DNA from: CAYVMD01 sp964452465
GTDB lineage: Bacteria; Armatimonadota; JACIXR01
Direction: 5' to 3'
Assembly (NCBI GenBank): GCA_964452465.1
Contig: CAYVMD010000054.1
Span: forward strand, 1-12,832
DNA: 12,832 nt
Positions 1 through 7,856 of this stretch are shown one piece after another. The position numbers and the translations under genes were made by a program. Below the pieces are notes generated by a model, which did not search any database, had not been told where the DNA came from, and worked only from the letters and a program-made list of their open reading frames with translations. How positions within the stretch are numbered: position 1 is the first letter of the stretch; each line of letters opens with the position of its first letter.

Positions 1-209
1 GCTATGCTTTTGGAGGAGAAAGGCAATATCCCCCTTTCTAAGTAGGACACGTTCCCTTTGGTCACGTGTCCTTCCCGCTTGCCTTTGACAAACGAGGTAA
101 CGGTTAGCCTTTCCCCTTTTTCTGTTCTCCAAAAGGTTAGGTTCTTGCATATCCCATCAATTTTAAGAAAGAACCTGCTTGCTGTCCAGAATGATCGTAA
201 CCGGTCCAT
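1..209 (-). CDS. possible unidentified gene, cut by left edge
   Basis: Product not recognised. On the minus strand a frame starting at the ATG at 209-207, inside the 3' end of dtd, stays open to the window edge (69 codons) and would overlap dtd by 47 nt. Its translation has natural-looking alternating hydrophobic and charged stretches (for example LTFWRTEKGERLTV and GNVSYLERGILPFS), as in a beta-rich protein. There is a faint, non-diagnostic resemblance to the N-terminal OB fold of RecO-type proteins. No ribosome binding site precedes the ATG, so the true start is uncertain. A second frame, from an ATG at 150-148, is also open to the edge, but its product is an Arg/Gln-rich string that looks like a shadow. 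The sequence beyond the edge is needed to decide whether either frame is real. Confidence 0.3.
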   Translation of the reverse strand, partial: MDRLRSFWTASRFFLKIDGICKNLTFWRTEKGERLTVTSFVKGKREGHVTKGNVSYLERGILPFSSKSI

Positions 210-612
210 TGTTAACTATGTTCACTATCATCTTTGCCCCAAATACACCCGTCTTAGTGGGCACTTCTTCTCGCAGAAGGGAAAAGCACAGGGAGAACAA
301 TTCTTCTGCCCTCTCAGGGGGAGCAGCGTTCGTGAAATCGGGACGTTTCCCCTTCTTAGTAGACGCTAAAAGGGTAAACTGGGAGACAAGCAACACTTCT
401 CCTCCTACATCTCCCACCGACAGGTTCATCCTGCCATTTTCGTCCTCGAAGATCCTTAAACTTTTGATCTTGTAGGCTATATAGCGAGCATCCTCCTCTC
501 CATCATCCTTGCTAACGCCAAGAAGTACGAGGAGTCCCTTGCCTATGCTCGCTATTTCCTTTCCCTCTACCGAAACCGAAGCCCTATCTACCCTTTGGAT
601 GACTGCTCTCAC
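163..612 (-). CDS. dtd: D-aminoacyl-tRNA deacylase
   Basis: Cytosolic proofreading enzyme that hydrolyses D-amino acids (and glycine mischarged on tRNA-Ala) from tRNA, preventing their use in translation. The 149-residue product matches the usual family length. It shows the family start (RAVIQRVDRASVSV), the SQFTL motif near residue 77 and the C-terminal NNGPVT motif that carries the cross-subunit Gly-cisPro pair. I chose the GTG at 612, which gives the canonical N-terminus. An in-frame GTG at 633 would add seven residues. No Shine-Dalgarno is visible before 612, and the start lies 29 nt inside the end of rel, so expression probably depends on translational coupling to rel. The neighbourhood recJ-rel-dtd is a familiar bacterial arrangement. 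Identification is secure; the start codon is less so. Confidence 0.95.
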   Translation of the reverse strand: MRAVIQRVDRASVSVEGKEIASIGKGLLVLLGVSKDDGEEDARYIAYKIKSLRIFEDENGRMNLSVGDVGGEVLLVSQFTLLASTKKGKRPDFTNAAPPERAEELFSLCFSLLREEVPTKTGVFGAKMIVNIVNNGPVTIILDSKQVLS

Positions 613-2767
613 TTTTTTGTGTGGAAGGAGCACCTATTCTATACACATCCAACACATCGCTCAAACTATCTATCCTTCCCATCAATCTGTTCAGTTCTTC
701 CTTATCATGGATATCGAGGAAGGCAGTTATAACTGCCGTTCCATCCCCAAAGGTGCGCACCTTTAAGGAGCTTATATTTACCCCTTCACTGCTTATTATG
801 GCACTGACATCCGATAACAACCCTATCCTATCCCAAGCCTTTATTTGGATGGCAACGGGAAGCGCCCTCTCTGCGTGTTTCCAATTTATCTTCACCAACC
901 TCTCCTTCTCTTCCTCCGGCAGATTATCAATGTTAGAGCAATTAGCTCGATGAACCACTATCCCTCGCCCCCTGCTGATGAAGCCTACTACTTCCTCTCC
1001 TGGCAGGGGATAACAGCACTTAGCTCTTTTCATTGGCAACCCATCTAACCCTAATTCGAGGGTGGGAAGGGGCTTTTCTTCCTTTATGCTCGGTGGCGGT
1101 GGAGGGAATTTCTTCTTTATCTTCTCTATAACCTGCCAGGGAGAGGTTGCTCCATACCCGATGGAGGCAAGGAGATCCTCCGAGGAAGCGAATCCCAACC
1201 GGGGCGCTAATTCCCTCAACTCCCTTTCTAAATCGAAATTAGAGGGCAAGGAAAGCCCCGCTAATTCCTTTTGCAAGAGAGTCTTCCCCCTCTCTACTTC
1301 TTCCTCCTTGTGCTTCTGCCTAAAGAAGCGCTTCACGCAACTTTTCGCATGGGAGGTCTTCAAAAACCTCAACCATTCCAAGGAAGGTTGGGCGGAGGGC
1401 TTGGTTATTATCTCCACTTTATCCCCTGTTTGAAGCACATAGTCCAAGGGAACTATCCTATCGTTTACCTTAGCTCCCACACACCTATTTCCTATTTCCG
1501 TGTGAATATGATAGGCGAAATCAACAGGAGTGGAACCAGCAGGGAGATCGAAAACATCGCCCTTGGGTGTTATAACGAAGACCCTGTCGGCGAAAAGATC
1601 GTTTACTACCGAACGGAAAAACTCCACTGGCTCCTCGAAATCGCTTTGCCAGGTGAAGATCTGGCTTCGCAATTGGCGAATCCTTTCCGCCAAATATTTA
1701 TCATCCTTGGCATCCTCTTTGTAATGCCAATGAGCAGCAAGTCCGAATTCCGCTTCCCTATGCATATCCCAGGTCCTTATCTGTACCTCTAACGGCTTTC
1801 CCCGCGGACCTATCACCTTGGTATGGAGGGAACGATAACCATTGGGCTTGGGCATCGCTATGAAATCGGTAAACATTCCAGGAATGGGTGTCCAAAGATC
1901 ATGCACGATGCTCAACACTAAATAGCACTGCTCCTTTGTGTAAACTATTACCCTTAAAGCTACTAAATCGTATATGTCCTCAAGGGGTAGGTTATCCCTC
2001 TGCATTTTCTTATATATGCTCCACAGGTGTTTCGCCCTCCCGCTTATGGTTGCTTCTATGCCTGCCTCTTCCAATCTTGCTTTCAACATAAGGGAAGCTT
2101 CTTGGAGCTCTTCCTCTCTATCCCTTCTTAATTCCTCCACCCTCTTCTTCAAATTCTCAAACTCCTCGGGGTAAAGATATTGAAAGGCGAGATCCTCCAG
2201 GCGCCATTTGAAATCCCATATCCCCAATCTGTTAGCGAGAGGAGCGAATACCTGTAAAGTTTCCAAGGAGATCTCCCGCCTCTTTTCGGGGGGGAGAGCG
2301 TATAAAGTCTGCATATTGTGTAATCTATCCGCCAATTTGATGAAGATAACCCGGATATCTTTAGCCATTGCAAGTATTATCTTACGGATATTCTCTGCCC
2401 TCTTCCGCTCCCCCTTGAAATACTCCCTCTCTGTATGGAGCAACTTTGTCACCCCTTCCACTAATTCCGCCACCCCTTCTCCAAAGTTGGACCTCAAGTA
2501 GGAGATGTCTATATTCTTTCCCTCCTCCAAGACATCGTGAAGGAAGCCCGCTATAATGGAATCCTCATCCACTCCCAATTCCGCCAATATTTTGCCCACT
2601 GCTAAGGGGTGTAAGATGTAGGGCTCTCCCGTCTCCCTCTTCATCCCTAAATGAGCGATGTAAGCGGTTTGGGCGGCCAAAAAGACCTTCCCCTTGTCTA
2701 TTCGAGGGTTGCGTAACTCCGCCTTCTTGATTATCTCCTCAACCGTATTTGCTATATTCGTTATCAT
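584..2767 (-). CDS. rel: bifunctional (p)ppGpp synthetase/hydrolase
   Basis: Long RSH protein (727 aa) that makes and degrades the stringent-response alarmone (p)ppGpp on or near the ribosome. Domains in order: HD hydrolase (about 30-190) with R44, H53, H77-D78 and D147/N151 (DRLHNM); synthetase (about 240-350) with GRAKH, D267 and E327 (LEVQIRT); TGS (about 393-456); a zinc-finger/RIS-type region with C584-C585, H606 and C610; and a C-terminal ACT domain (about 637-711). Two key motifs are unusual. The position normally RxKD (bifunctional Rel) or ExDD (RelA) reads MFTD at 298-301. The hydrolase HDxxED motif reads HDVLEE with D82 replaced by Glu, followed by a short insertion. The ATG start at 2767 has GGAG five nt upstream and overlaps recJ by 29 nt. 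Both activities are inferred from retained residues and are not assured. Confidence 0.96.
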   Translation of the reverse strand: MITNIANTVEEIIKKAELRNPRIDKGKVFLAAQTAYIAHLGMKRETGEPYILHPLAVGKILAELGVDEDSIIAGFLHDVLEEGKNIDISYLRSNFGEGVAELVEGVTKLLHTEREYFKGERKRAENIRKIILAMAKDIRVIFIKLADRLHNMQTLYALPPEKRREISLETLQVFAPLANRLGIWDFKWRLEDLAFQYLYPEEFENLKKRVEELRRDREEELQEASLMLKARLEEAGIEATISGRAKHLWSIYKKMQRDNLPLEDIYDLVALRVIVYTKEQCYLVLSIVHDLWTPIPGMFTDFIAMPKPNGYRSLHTKVIGPRGKPLEVQIRTWDMHREAEFGLAAHWHYKEDAKDDKYLAERIRQLRSQIFTWQSDFEEPVEFFRSVVNDLFADRVFVITPKGDVFDLPAGSTPVDFAYHIHTEIGNRCVGAKVNDRIVPLDYVLQTGDKVEIITKPSAQPSLEWLRFLKTSHAKSCVKRFFRQKHKEEEVERGKTLLQKELAGLSLPSNFDLERELRELAPRLGFASSEDLLASIGYGATSPWQVIEKIKKKFPPPPPSIKEEKPLPTLELGLDGLPMKRAKCCYPLPGEEVVGFISRGRGIVVHRANCSNIDNLPEEEKERLVKINWKHAERALPVAIQIKAWDRIGLLSDVSAIISSEGVNISSLKVRTFGDGTAVITAFLDIHDKEELNRLMGRIDSLSDVLDVYRIGAPSTQKSESSHPKGR

Positions 2768-4505
2768 ATTCGCTCCACAGGGAGGGTTGCACTACATAAG
2801 GTGAGAAGATCTCCCTAATTATATTTTTACCTTCCTTTGTCCACTCCTTCAATACGAGTATAGGGGTTTCCAATTGTTTGTCCATCTCTATGGCATAAAG
2901 TATGGATATCCTTTCCGACGGCAAGGGCTCCGAAGGGTTGAAAACCAGGCAAGGTAATTCCTTACCGTTTTCCTCCAGGAAGACGATTAGGTGTTTTCCA
3001 TTGGATAAGGGAGAAATCCTCTTCACCTTGACATCCTGAGAAATAAAAAGGGGCTGGGGATTGCCCATTCCAAAGGGAGGGAAGAGGGAGAGTTCCCTTG
3101 CCAAGCGGGGTGTTATTTCACTGAAAGAGAGGAAAGCCTCCACCTCTACACAAGGACGAAGGTCCTCGGGGGAGAGTTCCTGCTTGGCGACCTCGTTTAT
3201 CCCCCGCCGGAATTCCTCCAAGTTCTCTTCCTTCAATTCTACCCCTACTGCCCCACTATGCCCCCCGTAACGAAGCAAAAGATGGGAGAGGTTAGTTACC
3301 GCTTTAAACAAGTTGAAGGCGAAGATGCTCCTTCCAGAACCCTTGGCAATTCCACCATCGAGCGAGAACACGAAAGCGGGTCTTTGGTAAACCTCCACTA
3401 TCTTGGACGCCACTAAACCGAGAAGCCCCCTATGCCAGCCTCTGCCCTTTATTACAAGCACCCATTCCTCTTCTAGATCTACCCTCCTCAGTTCTCGTTC
3501 CACCTTTCTTAATATTTCTATCTCTATTTCTTGCCGCTTTCTATTTAGTCTCTCTAAGTCCCTGCAGATTTCCTCGCCCGTTCGAATATCGTTACATATC
3601 AGTAACTCCAACGCCCTATGAGGGTAACTTATCCGCCCTGGCGCATTAAGGCGAGGGGCGAGGATGAAACTAACCTTTCGAGGGTCTATCCGCCCCCAGA
3701 GCCTCGTGTGATTCTTCAACGCTTCCAAGCCCGGGGAGGGGGCTTGTGCTAACCTCTCCAACCCTGCTTTTACCATTATCCTGTTCTCTCCCAAGAGAGG
3801 AGCGAGGTCCGCTATCGTCCCCAACGCAACCAGGTCCAATTTATCGTAAAGCCCGCTCTCTTCCCTTCCGAAAGCCTTGTATAACGCTTGCGCTACCTTA
3901 AAGGCTACCCCTACTCCCGCTAAGTCCTTGAGGGGAGAAGGAGCGGTGAGTAATTTAGGATTTACTAAGGCAAATGCTGGGGGGAAATCGTCTACTTCGT
4001 GATGGTCCGTTATTATCACATCTATACCTAAGCCATTGAGCTTCCTTACCCCATCCCGGGAAGCGCTTCCACAATCGACTGTAAGGTAAAGCGTAGCCCC
4101 TACCTCCTTTGTTTTCTCCACCGCCCGGGAGGAGATGCCGTGTCCTTCCCTTAATCTCTGGGGTAGATAGCAAAAAACCCTCCCCCCCAGATTGGCTATG
4201 GTCTTCGCCAATAAGGCGGTAGCACAAATCCCGTCTACATCGTAATCCCCTTGAAGGAAAATAGCCTCCCCTTCAATTATTGCCCTTCTTATCCTTTCCA
4301 CTGCTTTAGGCATTTCGGGCAGAAGGAAGGGGTCGGTGAGATAAGAAAGGATAGGGAATAGGAAACGCTCTCCTTCTTCTTTTCCCTTTATTCCCCGGAA
4401 CAATAGGAGGGAAGCGGTGAGGGGAAGAACATCCAATTGCCTCGCTAATTCTTCCGCTTTCCCCTTGTTATCTTGTGTCCTTGCTTTCCAGAAGGTCCTC
4501 TTCAT
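2739..4505 (-). CDS. recJ: single-stranded-DNA-specific exonuclease RecJ
   Basis: Cytosolic 5'-3' exonuclease on single-stranded DNA, used in RecF-type recombination, mismatch repair and stalled-fork processing. The 588-residue product is near the usual core length. The DHH phosphoesterase domain has GDYDVDG (86-92), TVDCG (142-146) and the signature DHH at 167-169. The DHHA1 domain has GRGWHRG near 354-360 and GGHSGAVG at 414-421, the last with Val where Ala is usual. An OB-fold follows from about 450 and includes FPPFGMGNPQP. Metal-binding Asp/His residues are present, so it should be active. The ATG at 4505 gives the expected N-terminus with Trp6; AAGG abuts it and a more distant AGGA lies upstream. 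It overlaps the transporter gene by 38 nt and rel by 29 nt, fitting co-translation in one operon. Confidence 0.96.
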   Translation of the reverse strand: MKRTFWKARTQDNKGKAEELARQLDVLPLTASLLLFRGIKGKEEGERFLFPILSYLTDPFLLPEMPKAVERIRRAIIEGEAIFLQGDYDVDGICATALLAKTIANLGGRVFCYLPQRLREGHGISSRAVEKTKEVGATLYLTVDCGSASRDGVRKLNGLGIDVIITDHHEVDDFPPAFALVNPKLLTAPSPLKDLAGVGVAFKVAQALYKAFGREESGLYDKLDLVALGTIADLAPLLGENRIMVKAGLERLAQAPSPGLEALKNHTRLWGRIDPRKVSFILAPRLNAPGRISYPHRALELLICNDIRTGEEICRDLERLNRKRQEIEIEILRKVERELRRVDLEEEWVLVIKGRGWHRGLLGLVASKIVEVYQRPAFVFSLDGGIAKGSGRSIFAFNLFKAVTNLSHLLLRYGGHSGAVGVELKEENLEEFRRGINEVAKQELSPEDLRPCVEVEAFLSFSEITPRLARELSLFPPFGMGNPQPLFISQDVKVKRISPLSNGKHLIVFLEENGKELPCLVFNPSEPLPSERISILYAIEMDKQLETPILVLKEWTKEGKNIIREIFSPYVVQPSLWSEYDNEYSKYG

Positions 4506-5391
4506 CCTTAGAGATTCCTGGATGGGGCTCCATATGGATAACTACTGTTGTGGAAGGATATAAGTTCTTTATGTCTGATTCTATATGCTCGGATAGGTCA
4601 TGTGCTTCTTCCAAGGAAAGGCGAGGTGGCATTAAGAGGTGCATGTCTACCTGCAGTTCCGCTCCCACCCTCCTCACCCGCACCTTATGGAATCCGGAGA
4701 TTAGCGGATAATGTTCCTCCAATAGTTGGTGGATCTTCTCATCCACTTCTGAAGGTGCCTTATCGACAACTTGGGCGACCGCTTCCTTCAATATCTCAAT
4801 GCCCCTCCAAAAAACAAAAGCGGATACAGCGATAGCTATTATGGGGTCTATAAGATGGATGTGGAAGAGACGAATCAGTATCAGTCCAGATAATACCCCT
4901 AAGGAATTATAGAGGTCGGAGGAGTGCATTTGGGCGGTGGCAGATAGGGCCAGAGAATTGTGCAGGCGAGCCTTTTTATTAAGGTAACTTGTAATTATAA
5001 CCTTATATCCTATATTTAGCACCATCACCCCGATCCCTACCTCTGCTAATCGGACTTCCCCTTTTCCGGTCAACCTTTCTACCGCTTCCCAAAGTATCAC
5101 CAATGCGGTCCCTATTATGAAACTTCCTTGAACTAAGGAGGAAAGGGATTCATATTTGCCATGTCCGAAGGGGTGTTCCTTGTCGGGGGGAAGAACTGCC
5201 TGACGCAGAGCCCAAAAAGCGAAAAAAGCAGCGAAGAAATCCAGGAAAGAATCCGCCGCATCAGCCAATATGCTTACCGAGGATGTGATAACCCCACCTA
5301 CCACCTTTATCAGAAGGCACACAAAATCAGCGAACACCACCACTAATGCTACCTGGCTTAATCTGGTCCTTCCAATATGGGAAGACGCCAC
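4468..5391 (-). CDS. cation diffusion facilitator metal transporter
   Basis: Inner-membrane divalent-cation/proton antiporter of the CDF family (307 aa, the YiiP/FieF length), expected to export Zn2+, Fe2+, Mn2+ or a similar metal. About six membrane segments precede a cytosolic metal-binding domain from about residue 205. Aligned to E. coli YiiP (offset about +2 to +3), site A Asp residues in TM2 are D47 and D51, and site B is D70, H73 and H77 in the loop HPFGHGKYES. Site C is largely kept (H235, H251, H264, H286, E288). In TM5, however, the site A His is replaced by M155 with His one position later (QMHSSD), while D159 is kept. The start is GTG. AGAAGG, formed by the last two SecDF Arg codons, lies 8 nt upstream, and the gene follows secDF after 5 nt. 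Metal specificity cannot be assigned. Confidence 0.94.
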   Translation of the reverse strand: MASSHIGRTRLSQVALVVVFADFVCLLIKVVGGVITSSVSILADAADSFLDFFAAFFAFWALRQAVLPPDKEHPFGHGKYESLSSLVQGSFIIGTALVILWEAVERLTGKGEVRLAEVGIGVMVLNIGYKVIITSYLNKKARLHNSLALSATAQMHSSDLYNSLGVLSGLILIRLFHIHLIDPIIAIAVSAFVFWRGIEILKEAVAQVVDKAPSEVDEKIHQLLEEHYPLISGFHKVRVRRVGAELQVDMHLLMPPRLSLEEAHDLSEHIESDIKNLYPSTTVVIHMEPHPGISKDEEDLLESKDTR

Positions 5392-5396
5392 AATCC

Positions 5397-7793
5397 TTAC
5401 CTTCTCTTTTTCTTCTTTTTCTTCTTGGAAACCTTGCCGGAGGGAGCAGTGGAGACTTTAGGTGTGGGTACAAATACGGGATTGCTTGCCGGTTCAGCCG
5501 GAGGGATCGGCTGGCGACCAGCGGAGGGTAGGGAGACCACTGGGGCTACTCTTGCTTTGCTTGCTCTTTTAGTCCACAAACTTACCGCAGGGGCAGCTAC
5601 GAAAAGGGAGGAGTATGCCCCTGTGATCGTTCCTATCAGCATTGCTCCTACGAAGGGCTTTATGGAGGCGCCTCCAAACAAGAACAAGGTTATGAGCACG
5701 AAGAGCAAAGTCAGAACGGTGTTTATGGACCGCGCTAAGGTTTGATTCACGCTCTTGTTTACTATTTCCTCATAGCTCTCTCCCTTTTGTCTCAAGCGCC
5801 AATTCTCCCTTATTCTGTCGAAGATGACTATGGTGTCGTGCACGGAAAAGCCAATCATTGTTAGCACCGCGGTGACAAAGAGGGAATCCACCTCAATACC
5901 TTTTAACTTTCCTAATATGGCGAAGGCACCAAACATAACGGAGACATCGTGGAGCGTCGCTATTACCGCGGTCGTTCCATATTTCAACTCGTTATAACGG
6001 TAGGAAAGATAGAGAAGGATGAGCAAGGAGGCTACCATGACCGCAAGAAAAGCCCTACGGGTCAACTCCCTGCTTATGGTAGGACCTACGCTGTCAAAGG
6101 ATAACTCCTGGAATTTCCCCAATTTAGCTTCTAATGCTTTTTCCACCTTGTTCTTCGCCGAGATCTCCGATTCCTCCATCCTAATATACAATTCCTTACC
6201 ATCCTTGCTTATCTGGACGAAGGACCTGGAAAAGCCCGCCTGACCTATAATGCTTCTTGCCTCGGCGAGGGAAACAGGTTGCTCAAACTTCAAGGCGAGC
6301 ATGCTACCGCCGGTGAAATCTATTCCTTTGCGGAGTCCCCTTATAGGGGGAGCATAGAAGACGAGTCCGGGGATGACGAAGAGGGCACTGAGGGCAAACC
6401 AAAGGCGCCAGCGACGTACAAAGTCAAAATTTATCTGGCGCGCCCGGTGGAAGACCCCATAGTATTTAGGGTTGCGAGTGAAAGGCAAGAGGTTTTCGGT
6501 TAAGAGGAGAAGGGTGCGGGAGACGGTTATCGCGGTGAACATCGAAACTATGGTTCCCACTCCCAGGGTCAGGGCAAAACCTTTCACTGGTCCACTTCCA
6601 ATCAGATAAAGCACTAAAGCGGAGATGATAGTAGTGGTGTTGCAATCGAATATCGCGCTAAATGCTCTATGAAAGCCCGCGTCTATGGCAGCGCGTAGGG
6701 TCTTACCTGCTCGAAGCTCCTCTTTTATCCTCTCGAATATAAGGATGTTGGCGTCAACCGCCATACCTATGGTAAGTATGAAACCCGCTATGCCCGGCAG
6801 GCTCAGGGTCACGGGAACTCCCTTGAAAAGGGCTATCATAAAGAGGGCGTAGAGGAGCAGTGCTATATCCGCAATAAGCCCGGGGAACATGTAGTAGCCC
6901 GCCATGAATAGCATAACCAATACCAAACCCCATATTCCTGCCTTCAGGCTCTTTTGAAGGGAATCCTGCCCAAGGGTAGGTCCTACTTTCTGGACCGACG
7001 CTATCGTGAGGGGAACGGGTAGGCTACCCGCGTTAATTAATTCCGCTAATTGTTGAGCTTCCTTTACACTTCGGAAACCTCCTTCGATGGAAACTTCTCC
7101 TGTAGGGATTTCCGTCTTAATAACAGGGGCGCTCATGACCTTCCCATCGAGCACTATGGCGAGATAGTCCCCGATATGAGAGGCGGTGAAGGCGGCGAAC
7201 TTCCTTCTTCCTTCCGGCCCTAAGGAGAAGACCACTGCGGGCTGTCCAACTGCATTCATGACCACCCTTGCCCTCTGCTTGGGGTTTAGATCCCTACCTG
7301 TCACAATGACGGGCGCATTCTTTAAAACCTCGGACTCGGGAACCTCTTTCCCGGTCTGGGCATCGTAAAAGACGATCTTCTCCCTTCCCTCTTCCGTCCT
7401 TATAACCTCGAATTTATAGGGGGCGGAGGGATTGCTTCGGCTTTGAACATCTTGGAGATAGCGGAATTCCACCATAGCCGTTGATTTGAGCATTTCAAAG
7501 GCTTCCTCTTCCCTCTGGATAGCGGGCAACTCAACCACTATCTGTCTTGTGCCCTTGGTTTGAATGATGGGTTCCGTAACCCCCAGAGCGTCCACCCGAC
7601 GCCTTATTATGTCCATCAAGGCGTTCCTTTCCTCCGGCCCTATCTGGGGTACTTCCTTGGTTGGCTGTGCCTCTAGTATTATTCTCACCCCTCCTGCCAG
7701 ATCCAAACCGAGCTTGAAGGGTTTCTTATACACTATGTAGCCACAACCAAGCGCCAAAATAACTATGAAAATGAAAATGTGCTTGACCTTCAT
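5397..7793 (-). CDS. secDF: fused protein translocase subunit SecDF
   Basis: Inner-membrane RND-type accessory of SecYEG that uses the proton gradient to complete export of preproteins. SecD and SecF are fused into one 798-residue protein, as in Bacillus SecDF. The SecD half has TM1 (about 6-22), LGLDLAGG (28-35), a periplasmic head and TM motif GMAVDANILIFERIKEE (343-359, including D347). The SecF half starts near 455 and has GIDFTGG (490-496) and GFSVHDTIVIFDRIREN (648-664). After the last TM, a Pro/Ala/Val-rich linker (about 745-786) leads to seven Lys and two Arg at the extreme C-terminus, which should be cytosolic. The ATG start has GGAGG upstream with 8-nt spacing and is preceded by a near-perfect sigma70-type promoter. 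It is the first gene of the large minus-strand operon. Confidence 0.97.
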   Translation of the reverse strand: MKVKHIFIFIVILALGCGYIVYKKPFKLGLDLAGGVRIILEAQPTKEVPQIGPEERNALMDIIRRRVDALGVTEPIIQTKGTRQIVVELPAIQREEEAFEMLKSTAMVEFRYLQDVQSRSNPSAPYKFEVIRTEEGREKIVFYDAQTGKEVPESEVLKNAPVIVTGRDLNPKQRARVVMNAVGQPAVVFSLGPEGRRKFAAFTASHIGDYLAIVLDGKVMSAPVIKTEIPTGEVSIEGGFRSVKEAQQLAELINAGSLPVPLTIASVQKVGPTLGQDSLQKSLKAGIWGLVLVMLFMAGYYMFPGLIADIALLLYALFMIALFKGVPVTLSLPGIAGFILTIGMAVDANILIFERIKEELRAGKTLRAAIDAGFHRAFSAIFDCNTTTIISALVLYLIGSGPVKGFALTLGVGTIVSMFTAITVSRTLLLLTENLLPFTRNPKYYGVFHRARQINFDFVRRWRLWFALSALFVIPGLVFYAPPIRGLRKGIDFTGGSMLALKFEQPVSLAEARSIIGQAGFSRSFVQISKDGKELYIRMEESEISAKNKVEKALEAKLGKFQELSFDSVGPTISRELTRRAFLAVMVASLLILLYLSYRYNELKYGTTAVIATLHDVSVMFGAFAILGKLKGIEVDSLFVTAVLTMIGFSVHDTIVIFDRIRENWRLRQKGESYEEIVNKSVNQTLARSINTVLTLLFVLITLFLFGGASIKPFVGAMLIGTITGAYSSLFVAAPAVSLWTKRASKARVAPVVSLPSAGRQPIPPAEPASNPVFVPTPKVSTAPSGKVSKKKKKKKRR

Positions 7794-7800
7794 TAAGTAC

Positions 7801-7805
7801 CCTCC
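7801..7805 (-). promoter_or_regulatory. ribosome binding site of secDF
   Basis: GGAGG on the minus strand, 7 nt from the next G of the extended GGAGGG box to the ATG at 7793. It is among the strongest Shine-Dalgarno sequences in the window and fixes the secDF start. Confidence 0.8.
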
Positions 7806-7827
7806 AATCGCACTAAATTATGTCTTC

Positions 7828-7856
7828 ATTATAAAGGGAGAAGAAGGGGTAGTCAA
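7828..7856 (-). promoter_or_regulatory. sigma70-type promoter of the secDF operon
   Basis: Read on the minus strand, the -35 box is TTGACT (7856-7851), the spacer is exactly 17 bp, and the -10 box is a consensus TATAAT (7833-7828). Transcription should begin near 7821, giving a leader of about 27 nt that contains the secDF ribosome binding site. It is the only strong promoter I find for the run secDF to dtd. Its -35 box lies inside the palindrome at 7849-7865. Confidence 0.85.

Noticed and set aside
58..475. Open frames on the plus strand at the left end
   Set aside because: They lie opposite dtd and its downstream sequence, and their translations look like antisense shadows rich in Ser, Pro and Leu.
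5400..5425. Pyrimidine-rich run after secDF as an intrinsic terminator
   Set aside because: It has no hairpin and is the coding sequence of the Lys/Arg tail; the next gene follows after 5 nt.
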